Origin: Euperipatoides rowelli
Lineage: Eukaryota > Onychophora > Udeonychophora > Euonychophora > Peripatopsidae
Direction: 5' to 3' (one strand)
NCBI GenBank assembly: GCA_003024985.2
Contig: PXIH01S0005610.1
Length of the DNA stretch: 17,227 bases
Of this stretch, positions 1 to 10,423 are shown in pieces (the stretch's first letter is position 1; the number at the start of each line of letters is the position of its first letter). The notes under the pieces are model-generated. The model saw nothing but the letters and a program-made list of their open reading frames with translations, was not told where the DNA came from and searched no databases. A program made the translations under genes and the position numbers.

Positions 1-358
1 ACCTACACTGCCGGTTAAGACCATGTTTATGAGAAAGAGAATGGGATGAATAAGAAGATTTAGTTAGAAGATAAATGGAGTATTTGCTTTGGGCCATTGA
101 CTGAGTTGCAATCTGTCTGCAGACTGAACCAAAGAACATTATAAAAACGATTGATTTCCCTCTATTTCTCCATACCCTTTCATTGCTTGATGAATACTTA
201 TTAGGCAACAACTATTTCTTCACCTAAATTTTTTTTTTAAATTCACATTGCCGATTCATCTTCGGCTTAATGTTCGATGGTGATGCCAGTCTCATTTTAT
301 CATATCATATAGCTTGATTTCAAGGTCAATTACTGATAGTCAAGAGATACTTTCTGTA
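1..358. other. AT-rich non-coding stretch
   Basis: No coding region, RNA gene or recognisable repeat was found here. There is a 9-10 base T run near 230. A short minus-strand reading frame at 326-529 is only the translation of the neighbouring ATT/AAT microsatellite and AT-rich flank, giving runs of Tyr and Asn, so it is not called as a gene. Confidence 0.5.
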
Positions 359-396
359 TTTATTATTATTATTATTATTATAATAATAATAAATAA
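359..396. repeat. Head-to-head (ATT)n/(AAT)n microsatellite
   Basis: About seven TTA/ATT units are followed directly by about five TAA/AAT units. The tract is therefore an almost perfect palindrome centred near 380/381 and could form a hairpin with a stem of 12 bp or more. Trinucleotide ATT tracts also mark LINE tails in this window (9838-9860), but no LINE sequence is visible beside this one. Confidence 0.85.
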
Positions 397-623
397 AAAA
401 TATAAAACAGCATAAGGAGAAAACCACAGCACACACTTTTTTTAAAAAGGTAAAATTTTTATTATTAAATAGATCAGTATATGATATTTCAAAGAAAAAT
501 CTAGGCAGCTTGCAGCTTTCGCTATACATGTAGCTCCTCAGGATACCAATTACTTCAGTTCAAAATAAATTCCTTGGTGTTTTTAAATACTATTTTTTAC
601 ATTAATAGGAACAGTTTTATACC

Positions 624-690
624 AGTCAATTTTTTGTTCAGATAAGGTTTCCTCTCGTTTATTAAACATTCTCTGAACAAAAAATTGACT
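624..690. repeat. Perfect 19-bp inverted repeat with 29-nt spacer
   Basis: The left arm at 624-642 starts AGTCAATTTT, and the right arm at 672-690 is its exact reverse complement. The spacer is 643-671. No TA or other target duplication is obvious outside the arms. It could be a minimal fold-back element, a local inverted duplication, or a hairpin RNA if transcribed. No function can be assigned. Confidence 0.8.
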
Positions 691-915
691 TTCTTTGCCA
701 TTATTTTATAGTCCATTCGTTCATTTTCAGTTGCTCTGTTTAAATTTATTTTTTGAGCAACAATTTTTTAAAAATATCAATTTTTTAAACTTTTATCTCC
801 AGTCAGAGAGAAGAATCAGAATCAGGATCACTGCAGAAGCCTTTCGGCAACCTATACCTTTGTGCAATGGCAGTAGGCAGTCCACAGTGCCTGTAACGGA
901 AGGGTTTGGTATAAT

Positions 916-1100
916 GTCAGACAATCATGCCTAGACAACCCAGGGATTTGGGATATTACATCTATACAAAGGAAGGAAGTCAGACAATCATGCCTAGACA
1001 ACCCAAGGATTTGGGATATTACATCTATACAAGGGAAGGAAGTCAGACAATCATGCCTAGACAACCCAGGAATTTGGGATATTATATACAAGGGAAGGAA
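916..1100. repeat. 63-bp tandem repeat, three copies
   Basis: Copies start at 916, 979 and 1042, each beginning GTCAGACAATCATGCC. Copies one and two are 63 bp. The third is about 59 bp because it lacks 4 bp in its distal half. Copies differ by only a few substitutions. The unit is 21 codons long, so a minus-strand frame (852-1193) stays open across all three copies and encodes a 21-residue repeat. I read that frame as a by-product of the repeat length, not a gene. The high identity implies recent unequal exchange or slippage. Confidence 0.92.
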
Positions 1101-1529
1101 TAATAAATACAAATATAATGTATATACAGTATTGTTGATATAATTAAAATTTAATATAGCCTCCTCCTTAAGATGTAGCCTAAGAAATGACAAGGAGCAC
1201 TTAATAAAGGATCTACAGTCCTGCCTCCTGTTCCATCTTCCATGTTTTAGCTATTGCTTATAATAAATGTCAAGAATATACAGTAATTTATACATCACTT
1301 TTGATAATCTAACTTTGCCTAACTCCCAAAGAGCATTGTTTTAACAAATTGTTTAGTAGAAAATTATTACCTATCAGAGATTAAAGTGAGCAGGAGCTCA
1401 CAGGAACCAGAGGTCCTAATTCTTTAGTTTTGTTATATAATGCATTACTAGAGAGAATGATTTATTAAAAGTCAACAAATACTCCAAGCTGCCAGCTCCC
1501 GCCACACCAATCTTTTTTTTTATAGAAAT

Positions 1530-1541
1530 TACAGTAGGCTA
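1530..1541. other. Composite micro-insertion word TACAGTAGGCTA
   Basis: This 12-mer fuses a TACAGTA word and a TAGGCTA word through a shared TA. The same 12-mer occurs at 2035-2046, and its exact reverse complement at 11799-11810. At 11799 it is demonstrably an insertion into a copia integrase frame. Here it lies in non-coding sequence, so insertion cannot be shown. Confidence 0.55.
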
Positions 1542-2034
1542 TATACACTGCCTTTAAATTCTTATTTTAATTTCTAAAGAATAACAAATTTAAAGCAAAA
1601 GAACAAATGAAAACAATAATGCAAGGGTCTATATATCAGTGCCAAATCTATATTTTAATATCAAAATTATTTTCAGTAAATTATGGTTATTCTTCCTAAA
1701 AATTTATCTCTGTCCTCTTGATTTCCATTAAACACTAACTTACTAATATTACAACTACTACGGTAGTCTACTAATTATTATTATAATAAATTCATTAGAG
1801 AATGTCAGAAAATTGAAATTATTGACACTTTATCCAAAGCAATGTTTTAACTAATCATCAATTAAATACAAAGTTTTGTTTTTAAATGAATCAGCCATTT
1901 TGAAATTTTTCTACTGTTTTATCAGTATTTACTATAACAGTGCACGTTTAGTAACTTAGCAAATGTACATTACAAATGCACTACTGTAGCTTAAATTAGG
2001 CTAAGTTCATATAGCAAACATTAAAATTGCTATA

Positions 2035-2046
2035 TACAGTAGGCTA
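2035..2046. other. Composite micro-insertion word TACAGTAGGCTA
   Basis: Second copy of the 12-mer found at 1530, in the same orientation. The flanks differ apart from short TATA-rich sequence, so it is not obviously part of a longer dispersed repeat. Confidence 0.55.
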
Positions 2047-3301
2047 TAAAATAATTAAAAAAAAAGCAACAATTCTCACTTTGTTATGCATGCATAATTT
2101 ATAAAGTTCTGAATATTTACCTTTTTTAACTCTACAGACAGTATGTTTTTTAGATTTCGTGCTTGATTGTTTTATTGATAATTTTTTCATTTCTTAAAAC
2201 TTTCTTGTATATATTGTAAATTCTAAAGCTCTGAAACTTTTAAATTATTCAATACAATCTAACGAAGTATTGATATTATACATACTGTAGGAGATCAAAG
2301 AGTTTTTTTTATTTATTATTATTAGTCATTAGTTTGAGGTTAATTGTCTGCTTTAAAAGTTCAAAGGTTATAACATGATAATTATTTCAAAGTAATCATA
2401 TAACAAGAGAGTGTGTCGGTAACACGAAACTAAAATGATCTTCAGTACCTATGCCAATATAAACTTTAAAAAAAAAAAACTTTCAGAAGAATTATTGATT
2501 TGCTGAAGTTAAAAGGTATGTAAGTTATGCTTAATTATTGAAATATCAAATTTCGATGCAGTAAGCCATGTAAATATTAATTTAACATGTCCACCTACAT
2601 TATGTTATAGTGCTAAGTTAGTAAAATATTCTGAAACGTTTTTGTTAATTTAAGTTAGTTTAATTGTGTCTTCAATAAATTAAAAAAAAAAATAGTGAAA
2701 TCTAATAGAAAATAAAACTATGCTTTCATAAAACTTTAATAATGGATCACTCAATTTCAAAATGATTTTATAGTGTTTACAATTATTTTAAAATTGGGTG
2801 TAGCCTAAAAATATAGGCTGCTTATTTAAAAACAAGCATAGTATGAAAAATAAGTGGAAATATTAGAGATTCATAAGAAATTAGGTAATTTAAAATGATA
2901 CAGCACTACCCCCCAATCCCCCACACACATTTTGAAGCCCCAATCCTCATCTCATTTTTTTTCTTCTTCAAAATGTTACTTCATAAATGACTTCATAATG
3001 ACATTAGTATTAATCAGCTCTCATCCCCTTCCCTATCAAAAATAAATAAATTATGTTTAAGTTGTTGTAGGCCTATAGTATGACACTTGTCTGGGAACAA
3101 GTGACATGCTCTTTGATATTAGAATTGTGTGTGATGTTGCAATCTCTTCATTTAAATGTGGAGAATAAAAATATTGAGGACGATAAACTCTAAAAAATTG
3201 TTTTACGATATAAAGTATAATTACTTAATTTCTGCGATTTAATACCTGATTGATAATGTTCGTCAAAATTTCCGTTACACAATATAAACGTTATCAACAT
3301 T

Positions 3302-3517
3302 ATGAAACTTAGAATAGTCTTGTTTTCTTTTGCGCTTTGTCTTTCCTCATTGGTTTGTTTAAAGTTTTTTAGGCTACTCCTTTATTCAAGATGGATTCAG
3401 ATCATACTGATTATTAATAATCTTTCCATATCTACAGTATATCAAATAATATTGAGAATAACAATTCTTTTCATTTATGTATACTTCATACAGCTATTTT
3501 CTTCATGTTTGGCTTAA
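3302..3517 (+). CDS. Small hydrophobic open frame upstream of LINE ORF1 (doubtful)
   Basis: An ATG-started frame of 71 codons overlaps the start of the LINE ORF1 by about 40 bases in another frame. The product would be very hydrophobic, with a basic N-terminus followed by a signal-like segment at residues 4-22 and further hydrophobic stretches around residues 33-40 and 48-66. I do not recognise a family. It may be chance reading of AT-rich 5' untranslated sequence, or the out-of-frame remnant of an N-terminal signal sequence for ORF1. It contains both TAGGCTA (3370) and TACAGTA (3433) words, so its frame may have been changed by insertions. Existence as a gene is unproven. Confidence 0.2.
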   Translation: MKLRIVLFSFALCLSSLVCLKFFRLLLYSRWIQIILIINNLSISTVYQIILRITILFIYVYFIQLFSSCLA

Positions 3518-3608
3518 ATGTAATTTTTGGTTTCAAATTGTGAGAAATCTAAATAGTTTTTATCCTAAAAACAAGAAGCTAGAGAACAATATCAATTTAC
3601 AGTTTGGT

Positions 3609-3668
3609 CTCAATTATGGATTGCTATTGTTGCTGTTGAGTGGAGATATTGAGGTTAACCCTGGCCCC
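3609..3668 (+). other. 2A-like ribosome-skipping motif
   Basis: Residues 45-64 of ORF1 end in GDIEVNPGP, matching the 2A consensus D-(V/I)-E-x-N-P-G-P at every fixed position. The upstream Leu run (residues 49-54) fits the helical part that 2A peptides need in the ribosome tunnel. In known 2As the ribosome fails to make the Gly-Pro bond, here at 3665/3666, releasing the leader and restarting at Pro. 2A-like sequences are established near the N-terminus of ORF1 in some APE-type LINEs of sea urchins and other invertebrates. Activity here is inferred, and the host ORF is broken downstream. Confidence 0.9.
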
Positions 3669-4593
3669 TCAATATCCTGTGAAAAATGTAATATTGAGCT
3701 CTAAGATCTTGAGAGTATAAAATGCTTTGAATCTTGTGTTCTACCTTTCCATCCCTCCTGCATTGATCTCAGCCCTGGTGATTACAAACTTTTACAATCT
3801 CTTTCCTCTGTTAAATGGTTTTGTAACTCTGATTTCTGTGATAATCTGATTATCAGTAGAAATGAATTATCCAAAATTAATAAATCCATTGAAAACCTCC
3901 AATCTGAATTCTCTCAACTTAGATCATTGCTATTAGAAGGAATTACTACTACCTCTGACTTTAAAAATAGTCCCAAATCATTTGTTGATGTTAAGATTAA
4001 AAATAAAGATTTAAATATTGTGTCCCCTCCCAATTCTTTAAACCTTTCCCGCAATAAGTCCTCTGATGAAGTGAGTGCAACACAGCACTCTAGGGAAAAT
4101 AACATAATTACTGTCACTCCTTGTCATAACCAATCTTCTAGTGAAACAAAATCTCAAATTAAAAATATCATTAAACCTGAAGTATTGGGCGTTGGTGTTG
4201 CTGAAATAAAATATGTTAAAGATGGTGGAGTGACCCTTAAATGCAATGGAAAGGCTGATATTCTAAGACTTAAGGATGAACTTAACCAAAAAAAATGGGT
4301 GATAAATATAAATGCTCTGTTCCAACCAAAGGTAACCCCAAAATTAAAATCAATGGTTTGAACTCTCTATATGATATACACACACTTGAAAAAATGTTGG
4401 TCAGCCAAAATCCTTGCTTTCAAGCCCCAAATTCCTTATTGGATATTAAAACCATTAACAAAAATAGTTATTTCGCAATTGCTACGATTGATGCTGTTTC
4501 CTTTTGATATGTGATTGGGTCTGGATTCCTCTTTGCTGGCTGTGATAGGTGCCGTGTTTTTGAACACTTTAATATCCTCAGATGTTTTAAGTG

Positions 4594-4600
4594 TAGGCTA
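4594..4600. other. 5-bp TA-site insertion (TAGGCTA) in LINE ORF1 zinc knuckle
   Basis: The knuckle reads RCFKC in one frame up to 4594, and the GH...C half in another frame from 4601. Taking out GGCTA (4596-4600) joins them with the exact canonical spacing C-x2-C-x4-H-x4-C. The pre-insertion site is thus a single TA. Confidence 0.85.
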
Positions 4601-4752
4601 ATGACTTTGGCCATATAAGTTCTGAATGTAAAAATGATTCTACAATTTCTCTGGTTAGGATCATAAAGCCTCTTCCTGTGAAAATGTATGTTACAATTCT
4701 CTAACTGTTTGCGAGCTAATGAAAAATTCAATCTCAAACTTGACTTCTGTCA

Positions 4753-4759
4753 TACTGTA
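4753..4759. other. 5-bp TA-site insertion (TACTGTA) in LINE ORF1 C-terminus
   Basis: The upstream frame (codons from 4703) and the downstream frame carrying the CPTYL motif typical of this ORF1 class differ by +2. Removing CTGTA (4755-4759) brings them into one open frame that runs to the TAG at 4828. The pre-insertion site is a single TA. Confidence 0.8.
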
Positions 4760-5061
4760 TTGATGTTAGCTGCCCAACTTATTTGAGGAGAGTCGGAGTT
4801 TATCAATCTAGGATAGATCACTCTATATAGCCATCAACTACTGATCAATCTTGTGATCACTGTGTTTTGGGGTATACCAATATTTCTTCTCTGAGAAATA
4901 AGATGGATGAACTTAAGTCTGTTTCTTTCTAAGCATAATCCTGCTATTTTTGCTGTAGTCGAGACTTAGCCAAATGATAATGATATGAGTGAACAACTTG
5001 AAATTTGTAATTACTCGATTTTTAGAATTGACAGGTCCTATGATGTGGTGGAATTGCTATA

Positions 5062-5068
5062 TAGGCTA
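5062..5068. other. 5-bp TA-site insertion (TAGGCTA) in APE endonuclease
   Basis: The GGIAI... frame (from 5047) and the ...YRHDI frame (from 5070) of the endonuclease core meet when GGCTA (5064-5068) is removed, giving the GG-hydrophobic-YYR pattern usual here. The insertion otherwise brings an in-frame TAG. Confidence 0.85.
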
Positions 5069-6374
5069 CTATAGACATGATATTGAGATGAATTCCTCCC
5101 TGAGATTCCTTGTTCTGATTTCAGTGAGATAGATTGGTTCAAGCTTTTGCTTAGTCACAATCAAATATTTTTTGGTTGTGTCTACCGTCCTAATTTTGAC
5201 TCAATTCATGATACCTTTATGATATCATTAGAGGTCATGACTACTTCAACAAAGATGGTTCCCGTGAGTTTTTTTCTCTTCGGAGATTTCAATATTCATA
5301 TTGACTGGCTACTTGGGTCTGTTAATTACAATGAAAACCATTTTGGCAATAGATTCTTTGAATTTATCAACAGCTCTGGCCTTTATCAGATCATTGACCA
5401 GGATACTAGGTTTAGAGCAGATCAATGCTCATTTTTGGATTTGGTATTTGTTGCTAATCAACACTTGGTTGATGAAATTGATTTCCGGGGTCCCATTGGA
5501 AATATCTTGGACAGTGGTGAAAATGATAAAAATTTGAGGGATGAATTTACAGTGTATGTGTGATTACTCGAAAACTGATTTCAACAAACTTAATACCGAG
5601 TTGTCCTTGGTTAATCTTGACCAAATGCTTACTGTTCCAAACTTCAATACAATATACAATAGTATTTTAGAATAAATACATATTCTGATGACAAACATGC
5701 TCCCATAATATTAAAAAAAATAAACTTCATATGGCAGCTACTTGAGAAAGTTTAGGAAAAATAAATGGTTTACATCTTCTATTGGTCTAATGATTAAAGA
5801 CAAAAAACATTGCTTCAAACTATACATTAAAAATAAAAATTTATCCAGCTATCTGACAAATAAAAATGAAAAAAATTCCTTAAAAATTGCAATCAATAGA
5901 AGTAAAAAACAATATGAAGAAAGTGTTATACATCGATCTAAGACTAATATCAACCACCTTTTTCGACACATCGGGAATAACAATAACTATGCTCCCAGAG
6001 ATATTGAAAAAATTAAATTAAAAGATTCCATCTTGACTGACCCTGGCTTGATTGCTCAGGAATTTTGTACTCATTTTCTGTCTAAAAATCCTAAATCTAG
6101 TTCTGCAAATTTGATTTTTAATATTGATGACCTTGTTGTTTCTAGTCCCCCAGTAACATTTAAAGAATTATCCTTGATTTTCACTGATCTCAAACATACA
6201 AATTCTGCTGGATCTGACAAGATTTCATATGAAACAATCCTGGGATGTGCTCCTTTTTTCCTTAGATTTATTTTTTTGTTTGCAAATTTCAGTTTCAAAA
6301 CAGTGTAATGGTTGATAATTGGAAGTTTGGCATTGTAACACCTTTATACAGACCTATCACTAATTTGAATTGTA

Positions 6375-6381
6375 TAGCCTA
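6375..6381. other. 5-bp TA-site insertion (TAGCCTA) in reverse transcriptase
   Basis: RPI...NC in one frame (from 6350) and KVVEKI in another (from 6385) are parts of one conserved RT block. Removing GCCTA (6377-6381) restores a continuous frame. The word is in the opposite orientation to those at 4594, 5062 and 7105. Confidence 0.85.
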
Positions 6382-7104
6382 GGCAAAGTTGTTGAGAAAA
6401 TTATGTTAAATAGAATCAATAAAGTTTTATTGAATAAAAACATTTTAGCTGAACAGCAGCATGGTTTCAGGAAGAATAGGTCAACTCATCTCAGTCTAAT
6501 TTTATTAAAGCAGTTGATGACTGATCACAAATTAGAGATAACGGTGATCAAGTCACAATTCTTTATACTGACTATGCGTCTGCATTCGACATTGTTAACC
6601 ATGACATTCTCCTAAAGAAGTTATGTAGTCTTGATTTCGATCATTACATCGTCAAATGGATTTTTGTTTATTTGACGAATCAAAAATCTTGTGTTAAAAT
6701 TAATTCCACAAACTGACAGTTTCTCCCCTTGTTCTCATGTACCTCAGGGTGCTGTCCTGTTGACCACTTTGAAGCCATCAGCGGCTGTTCCATTCTGTCA
6801 TTCTGACTTCAAAATTTACCGCAGGATAACATGTCTAAATGATTGTTTGAATTTCAAAGGGGGATCGACAGTTTCATCAGTTGGTCTTGTCTAAGAGGTC
6901 TGTTTATCAATCCTAAGAAGTGTTTTATTACGAACATTGGTAAAAAAGTGATTAACTTTAACTGGCCTACCAGTTAAACTACTTTCAGAGCCGTAACCAA
7001 GAAAATACATTCTCTTAGAGGTTTTAGCTATAGCATGAGAATAAGGGTGCTTTTCTTACACACCCTTAATTTAGAGGAAAATTAGGTATGATTTGTTATA
7101 TACC

Positions 7105-7111
7105 TAGGCTA
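7105..7111. other. 5-bp TA-site insertion (TAGGCTA) in LINE C-terminal domain
   Basis: The YDLLYT frame (from 7087) and the NGDLFE frame (from 7113) belong to one conserved CR1 C-terminal block. Taking out GGCTA (7107-7111) joins them exactly and removes an in-frame stop. Confidence 0.87.
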
Positions 7112-7361
7112 TAATGGTGACCTCTTTGAGAGAAATCTGAGTTTGTTTAATACCAGAAGTAATAGGAAAAAGCTAAATCATATATTTCATCATACTCATG
7201 TTCGATCAAAATTTTTATCTGTCAGAGTGGTCTCCTGGTGAAACAGGCTTCCTCGATTTATTGTTGAAGCTTCATCTTTTGAGTCATTTAAAGCTCATCT
7301 GGATATTTACTTATCTACAAATATTGAATTCTTGGAAATGATATACCTTTTGTTCACTTAG

Positions 7362-9314
7362 AAAAGTCTTTGGACTATCTATTATGTTAAACTTAAAATT
7401 CAAATAATGATCATGTGTCAGAATAATTGCCGCATATTCACTGGCCACCACAAAAATGAAAAAGTGTATATCTCACCCATTCTTATTTATCAAGACCTCT
7501 GGGACCTGATTTTTTAACATTGGCCGTTAAACTAAACAGGCTATTATTAAAAAAAAGTAAATAAGTTACGGTATACTTGGCAATGTTGCATCAAGTATTA
7601 AACATATTAAACATGAAAAAGTGTAAAATATTTTCATGAAAAGCCCAGCAAGAATTTTCATCATCACTCAGAAAAAAAATATTCTCATTTTCCTCCTCAT
7701 TTAGGTAGCCTACACTACAGGTAATCAATATTGTCACAGATGTGGAGATGCCCATTGCATTTCCACAGTTTAGTAGTCTACACCTCATTTTGTTTATAGC
7801 ACAAGTACAGATATGTGGCTATTGTTGGAATTTGACTCATTTAAAAACATTGTAAAAATGCATGGTGAACTTAAATGTAAAATAGTGTGATATAACAATG
7901 CATCTTTTATTTTATCCCTTATAGAACAATTAGTTTAATATTGTCAATGATAAATTGAACATACCGGTATTTCAATAATGATTTGATTTAGGAAATTTTT
8001 TTTTTATTGTCTATGATAATACAAACTGGGAATAATTTAAATAGTCAACAATAGTTAATGTTTATTTGATTGTAAAATATTATATTTTATATTTGTATTT
8101 TATATAATTTGAAGTTTTTATATTAATGACAAATGAGTTTAATACGGAGGATGCAAATCTCTCAAATCACATGTTAACAGTCACACACTCGTAACTGACC
8201 ATGATCGGTTAACAGAAAAAAAGCGTATCGTAACTATAAGAGAGCATCCTTCTTTTATTTCGTCACTGGGTATCGCTGCCATGACAGGCAGATAATACAG
8301 AAATGTAATCTGATAAGTTAGCTCTTAATAGAGCAATATTGTGTGATAAAGGTAATATTTGAAAAGAATAGTAGTAGGAACATCTCTAATCCAGTTATAT
8401 ACGAGAAAATGTCAATTCTTTTATATGTTTTGTCTATCTATGCAACAAAAAGACAACATTATTGAAATAACTCTAATCTTGATAACTTTGTTGCAGATCA
8501 AAATAAGATTAAATAATCTTCATATACTCCACTAAAAATAAAGCTATGCAGAAGTTAGTGTCACAAAACCAAATTCATACGATATAGAGCCCTGTTCACA
8601 TGAATGTCGATAAAGATAACCTATAAGAATCGTATCTGAAGCTTGATACCCATTTTACGAATAAGGTGATATTTATTTATTGATATGAAAATTATTATTT
8701 AAGTATGCATAATGATTTTAACAACTACTTAAAGTGACTATTGCAAGTCAGTATTGAATAAAAAGGCCTATCACAAGATTACTTATGCTCCCGTGAATTG
8801 TATTACATTATCTAAGTTTTATATATATTTCATAATCCCAAAAATCCATTGCATCTAATAATTTTGTATATATTGTAGTCCTATTACCTTTTCAGCAACA
8901 TGATCTCTCAATTCAATTAATATGTATAGGAAAATGTGCTAATACTTTACCATTGTATTTTTAAGTAATAATCATTATTCTATCATTCTACAAATCATAC
9001 TTGTGAAGCTAAATGTTCTAACCTAAATTGACCATTGTAGATTTAACATCGTGAAACTAATAAATTTAATTTCTTGTTTCAATCATATTTCTGGAAAAAA
9101 ACAACTTTATTACAGCACATTCACTCATCATCCATCATATAATGTGTTAGCATTTGAAAGTTATACAGTAAATGGTTCTCTACCTTGTTGAATTTCTCAC
9201 CACCATACATGCCCTGTGTAATTCATTTTTATATTTGTGTTTATTATAATACCTAATTGACTGACAACAACTTAAGGGCCCAGCACCATTAAGTAAAGGG
9301 ACCTTGGGATAAAC
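7362..9314. other. AT-rich spacer without recognisable genes
   Basis: The first 100 bases or so may be the LINE 3' untranslated region. Beyond that I see nothing coding on either strand. The stretch holds a TAGCCTA (7706), a TACAGTA (9164) and homopolymer runs. The last 50-60 bases before the copia gag ATG are GC-richer and might be its leader or primer-binding region, but no LTR is recognisable. Confidence 0.45.
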
Positions 9315-10423
9315 ATGGAGAACCACAGGGGAATAAATAGGCTAATCATATGATGCAATATCAATATCCATAAATTAGGTGAACAGAACTATCATATTTG
9401 GAAACAGAGATTGAAACTATTATTAATAAAAGAAGATTAACGGGAAGCTATAGAAGATCCTGCCTACACCAGTACCACTCACTGAACAATGGCAAAGGAA
9501 AGATAGACAAGCTAAGGCCACAATTATAGGCTTGGTCATTGATGATAAATTTCTGATAGATATTAAACATGAAAAAACAGCCAAAGAAACTCAGACCAAG
9601 GTAGAGGATATACATCAACATGACAGAACTTTTAGGAACCAGATTAACGCTATATAGAAAAATTTTCTCAGTAAATTTTCAATACGGAACAAACATGATA
9701 GACCACATTTAAGGAATACTAGATGCAGCTTCCAACTTGAGGATAGAGGGCACCTTATTGAAGAACTCATATGCACAACCCTTTTAAGGAGCTTATGCAA
9801 GGAATTTGACACTCTCATAACAGCAATGGAGGGAAGAAATTATTATTATTATTATTATTTATTTACTGAAAAACAACAAATAAATATTGCCAATTACAAT
9901 AGTCAGAATGATTGTCAATGTAGAGTTTTATGTAAGTATAAGAAAATATAATAAAGCTTGTTTAAGAATGTCTAATTATATTGGAATTAAAAATAATAAT
10001 AAAACTATACAAAATATATTAGGTAATATAACATAGAAATATAAAATTAAAAAATTTTAAAACTATACAAATTATACAATAAAGTTAAATATAAAATTTA
10101 GAGTTTATAACAAAAGAAATTAGAAATTTAACAAAGTAATATAGTGTGAATTTCTATTAAGAAAGATTGAAAGTCAGTAGAAGGAGAAAGGTTATATTGT
10201 TACTAATTTTCCTAGAACAATAGATGAGGTTGTTATAATGGGCATTATTATTGAGGTATACAAAATAAACAGGAACTGCGAATAGAGATGGTAGGGGGCA
10301 TAAAGTTGTACATTTTCAAGAAGAAACTGGGTATCTGAGTAATTACTAAGCCTATGCATTATATAAGAATTTTAAGTGCTTGTAAATTTCTACGAAAGAT
10401 TAAAGTTTTAAAATTATAAGAAA

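Larger units (their letters stand above)
1101..3301. other. AT-rich spacer without recognisable genes
   Basis: This 2.2-kb stretch has no supportable coding region. It holds many A and T homopolymers, a C-rich patch near 2906-2945, a small 7-bp stem hairpin (3084-3090 with 3097-3103), and a high density of the short words described in the findings: TAGCCTA 1176, TAGGCTA 1997, TAGCCTA 2801, TAGGCCTA 3068, TACAGTA 1125 and 1279, TACTGTA 1982 and 2283, and two copies of the composite TACAGTAGGCTA. Confidence 0.5.
3477..4830 (+). pseudogene. LINE ORF1: leader, 2A, PHD finger, zinc knuckle (broken)
   Basis: ATG at 3477. A 63-codon leader ends in a Leu-rich run and a 2A motif. A PHD finger follows, with all eight ligands present and spaced C-x2-C-x11-C-x3-C-x4-H-x2-C-x20-C-x4-C (3687-3835). 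It is interrupted by one TAA (3702-3704) between the second and third ligands. Next come a heptad-like stretch (about 3865-3930), a low-complexity Ser/Asn linker and a small domain typical of CR1/Jockey ORF1. The frame steps by -1 at an A8 run (4288-4295) and has a TGA at 4505. The CCHC knuckle (4583-4620) is split by a 5-bp insertion. Two more indels near 4655 and 4695 and another 5-bp insertion at 4753 precede the natural TAG at 4828. ORF1 proteins bind RNA and chaperone retrotransposition; the PHD finger suggests chromatin contact. Confident as to family. Confidence 0.88.
3477..7361 (+). mobile_element. Decayed APE-type LINE (CR1/Jockey group) with 2A-bearing ORF1
   Basis: The element reads in order: 2A-like motif, PHD finger, coiled-coil-like segment, CCHC zinc knuckle, APE endonuclease, reverse transcriptase and the C-terminal CR1-type domain. 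This is the architecture of two-ORF APE-type non-LTR retrotransposons of the CR1/L2/Jockey group; the exact clade cannot be set without a tree. It has several stops and frameshifts and an internal deletion around the RT catalytic and thumb regions, so it is dead. The true 5' end probably lies upstream of 3477 and the 3' end shortly after 7361. I could not see a clear tail repeat or target duplication. Confidence 0.9.
4850..7361 (+). pseudogene. LINE ORF2: APE endonuclease and reverse transcriptase (broken)
   Basis: The endonuclease starts near 4862 and shows the catalytic Glu (GAG 4961, in VVET followed by TAG where Trp is usual), VYRP (about 5180), GDFN (5282-5293) and LDLVF (5435-5449). The final SDH motif is not recognisable near 5500. 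The RT shows the nks-G-D region (about 6198), RPI (6350), HGFRKNRST (6460-6486), motif A with YTDYASAFD (6564-6590) and VPQG (6739-6750). The FADD region follows almost at once (6799-6820) with the first Asp replaced by Ser and the usual stretch between missing. Much of the thumb is deleted near 6970. The C-terminal CR1-type domain runs to TAG at 7359. Several frameshifts and stops are present, three of them exact 5-bp TA-site insertions. ORF2 would nick the target and copy the RNA; this copy cannot. Confidence 0.9.

Noticed and set aside
326-529. Minus-strand frame with Tyr and Asn runs
   Set aside because: It is a product of the ATT/AAT microsatellite and AT-rich flank.
916-1100. CRISPR-like array
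   Set aside because: Units are contiguous 63-bp tandem copies with no unique spacers, in eukaryotic-type DNA.
852-1193. 113-residue minus-strand open frame
   Set aside because: Its core is a translation of the 63-bp tandem repeat; no domain, and it is open only because the unit is a multiple of three.
7591-7788. 65-residue minus-strand open frame
   Set aside because: No domain; lies in AT-rich spacer after the LINE.
9338-9344. TAGGCTA in the copia gag start as a further footprint
   Set aside because: Frames around it need an additional indel and the region is not conserved, so insertion cannot be shown.
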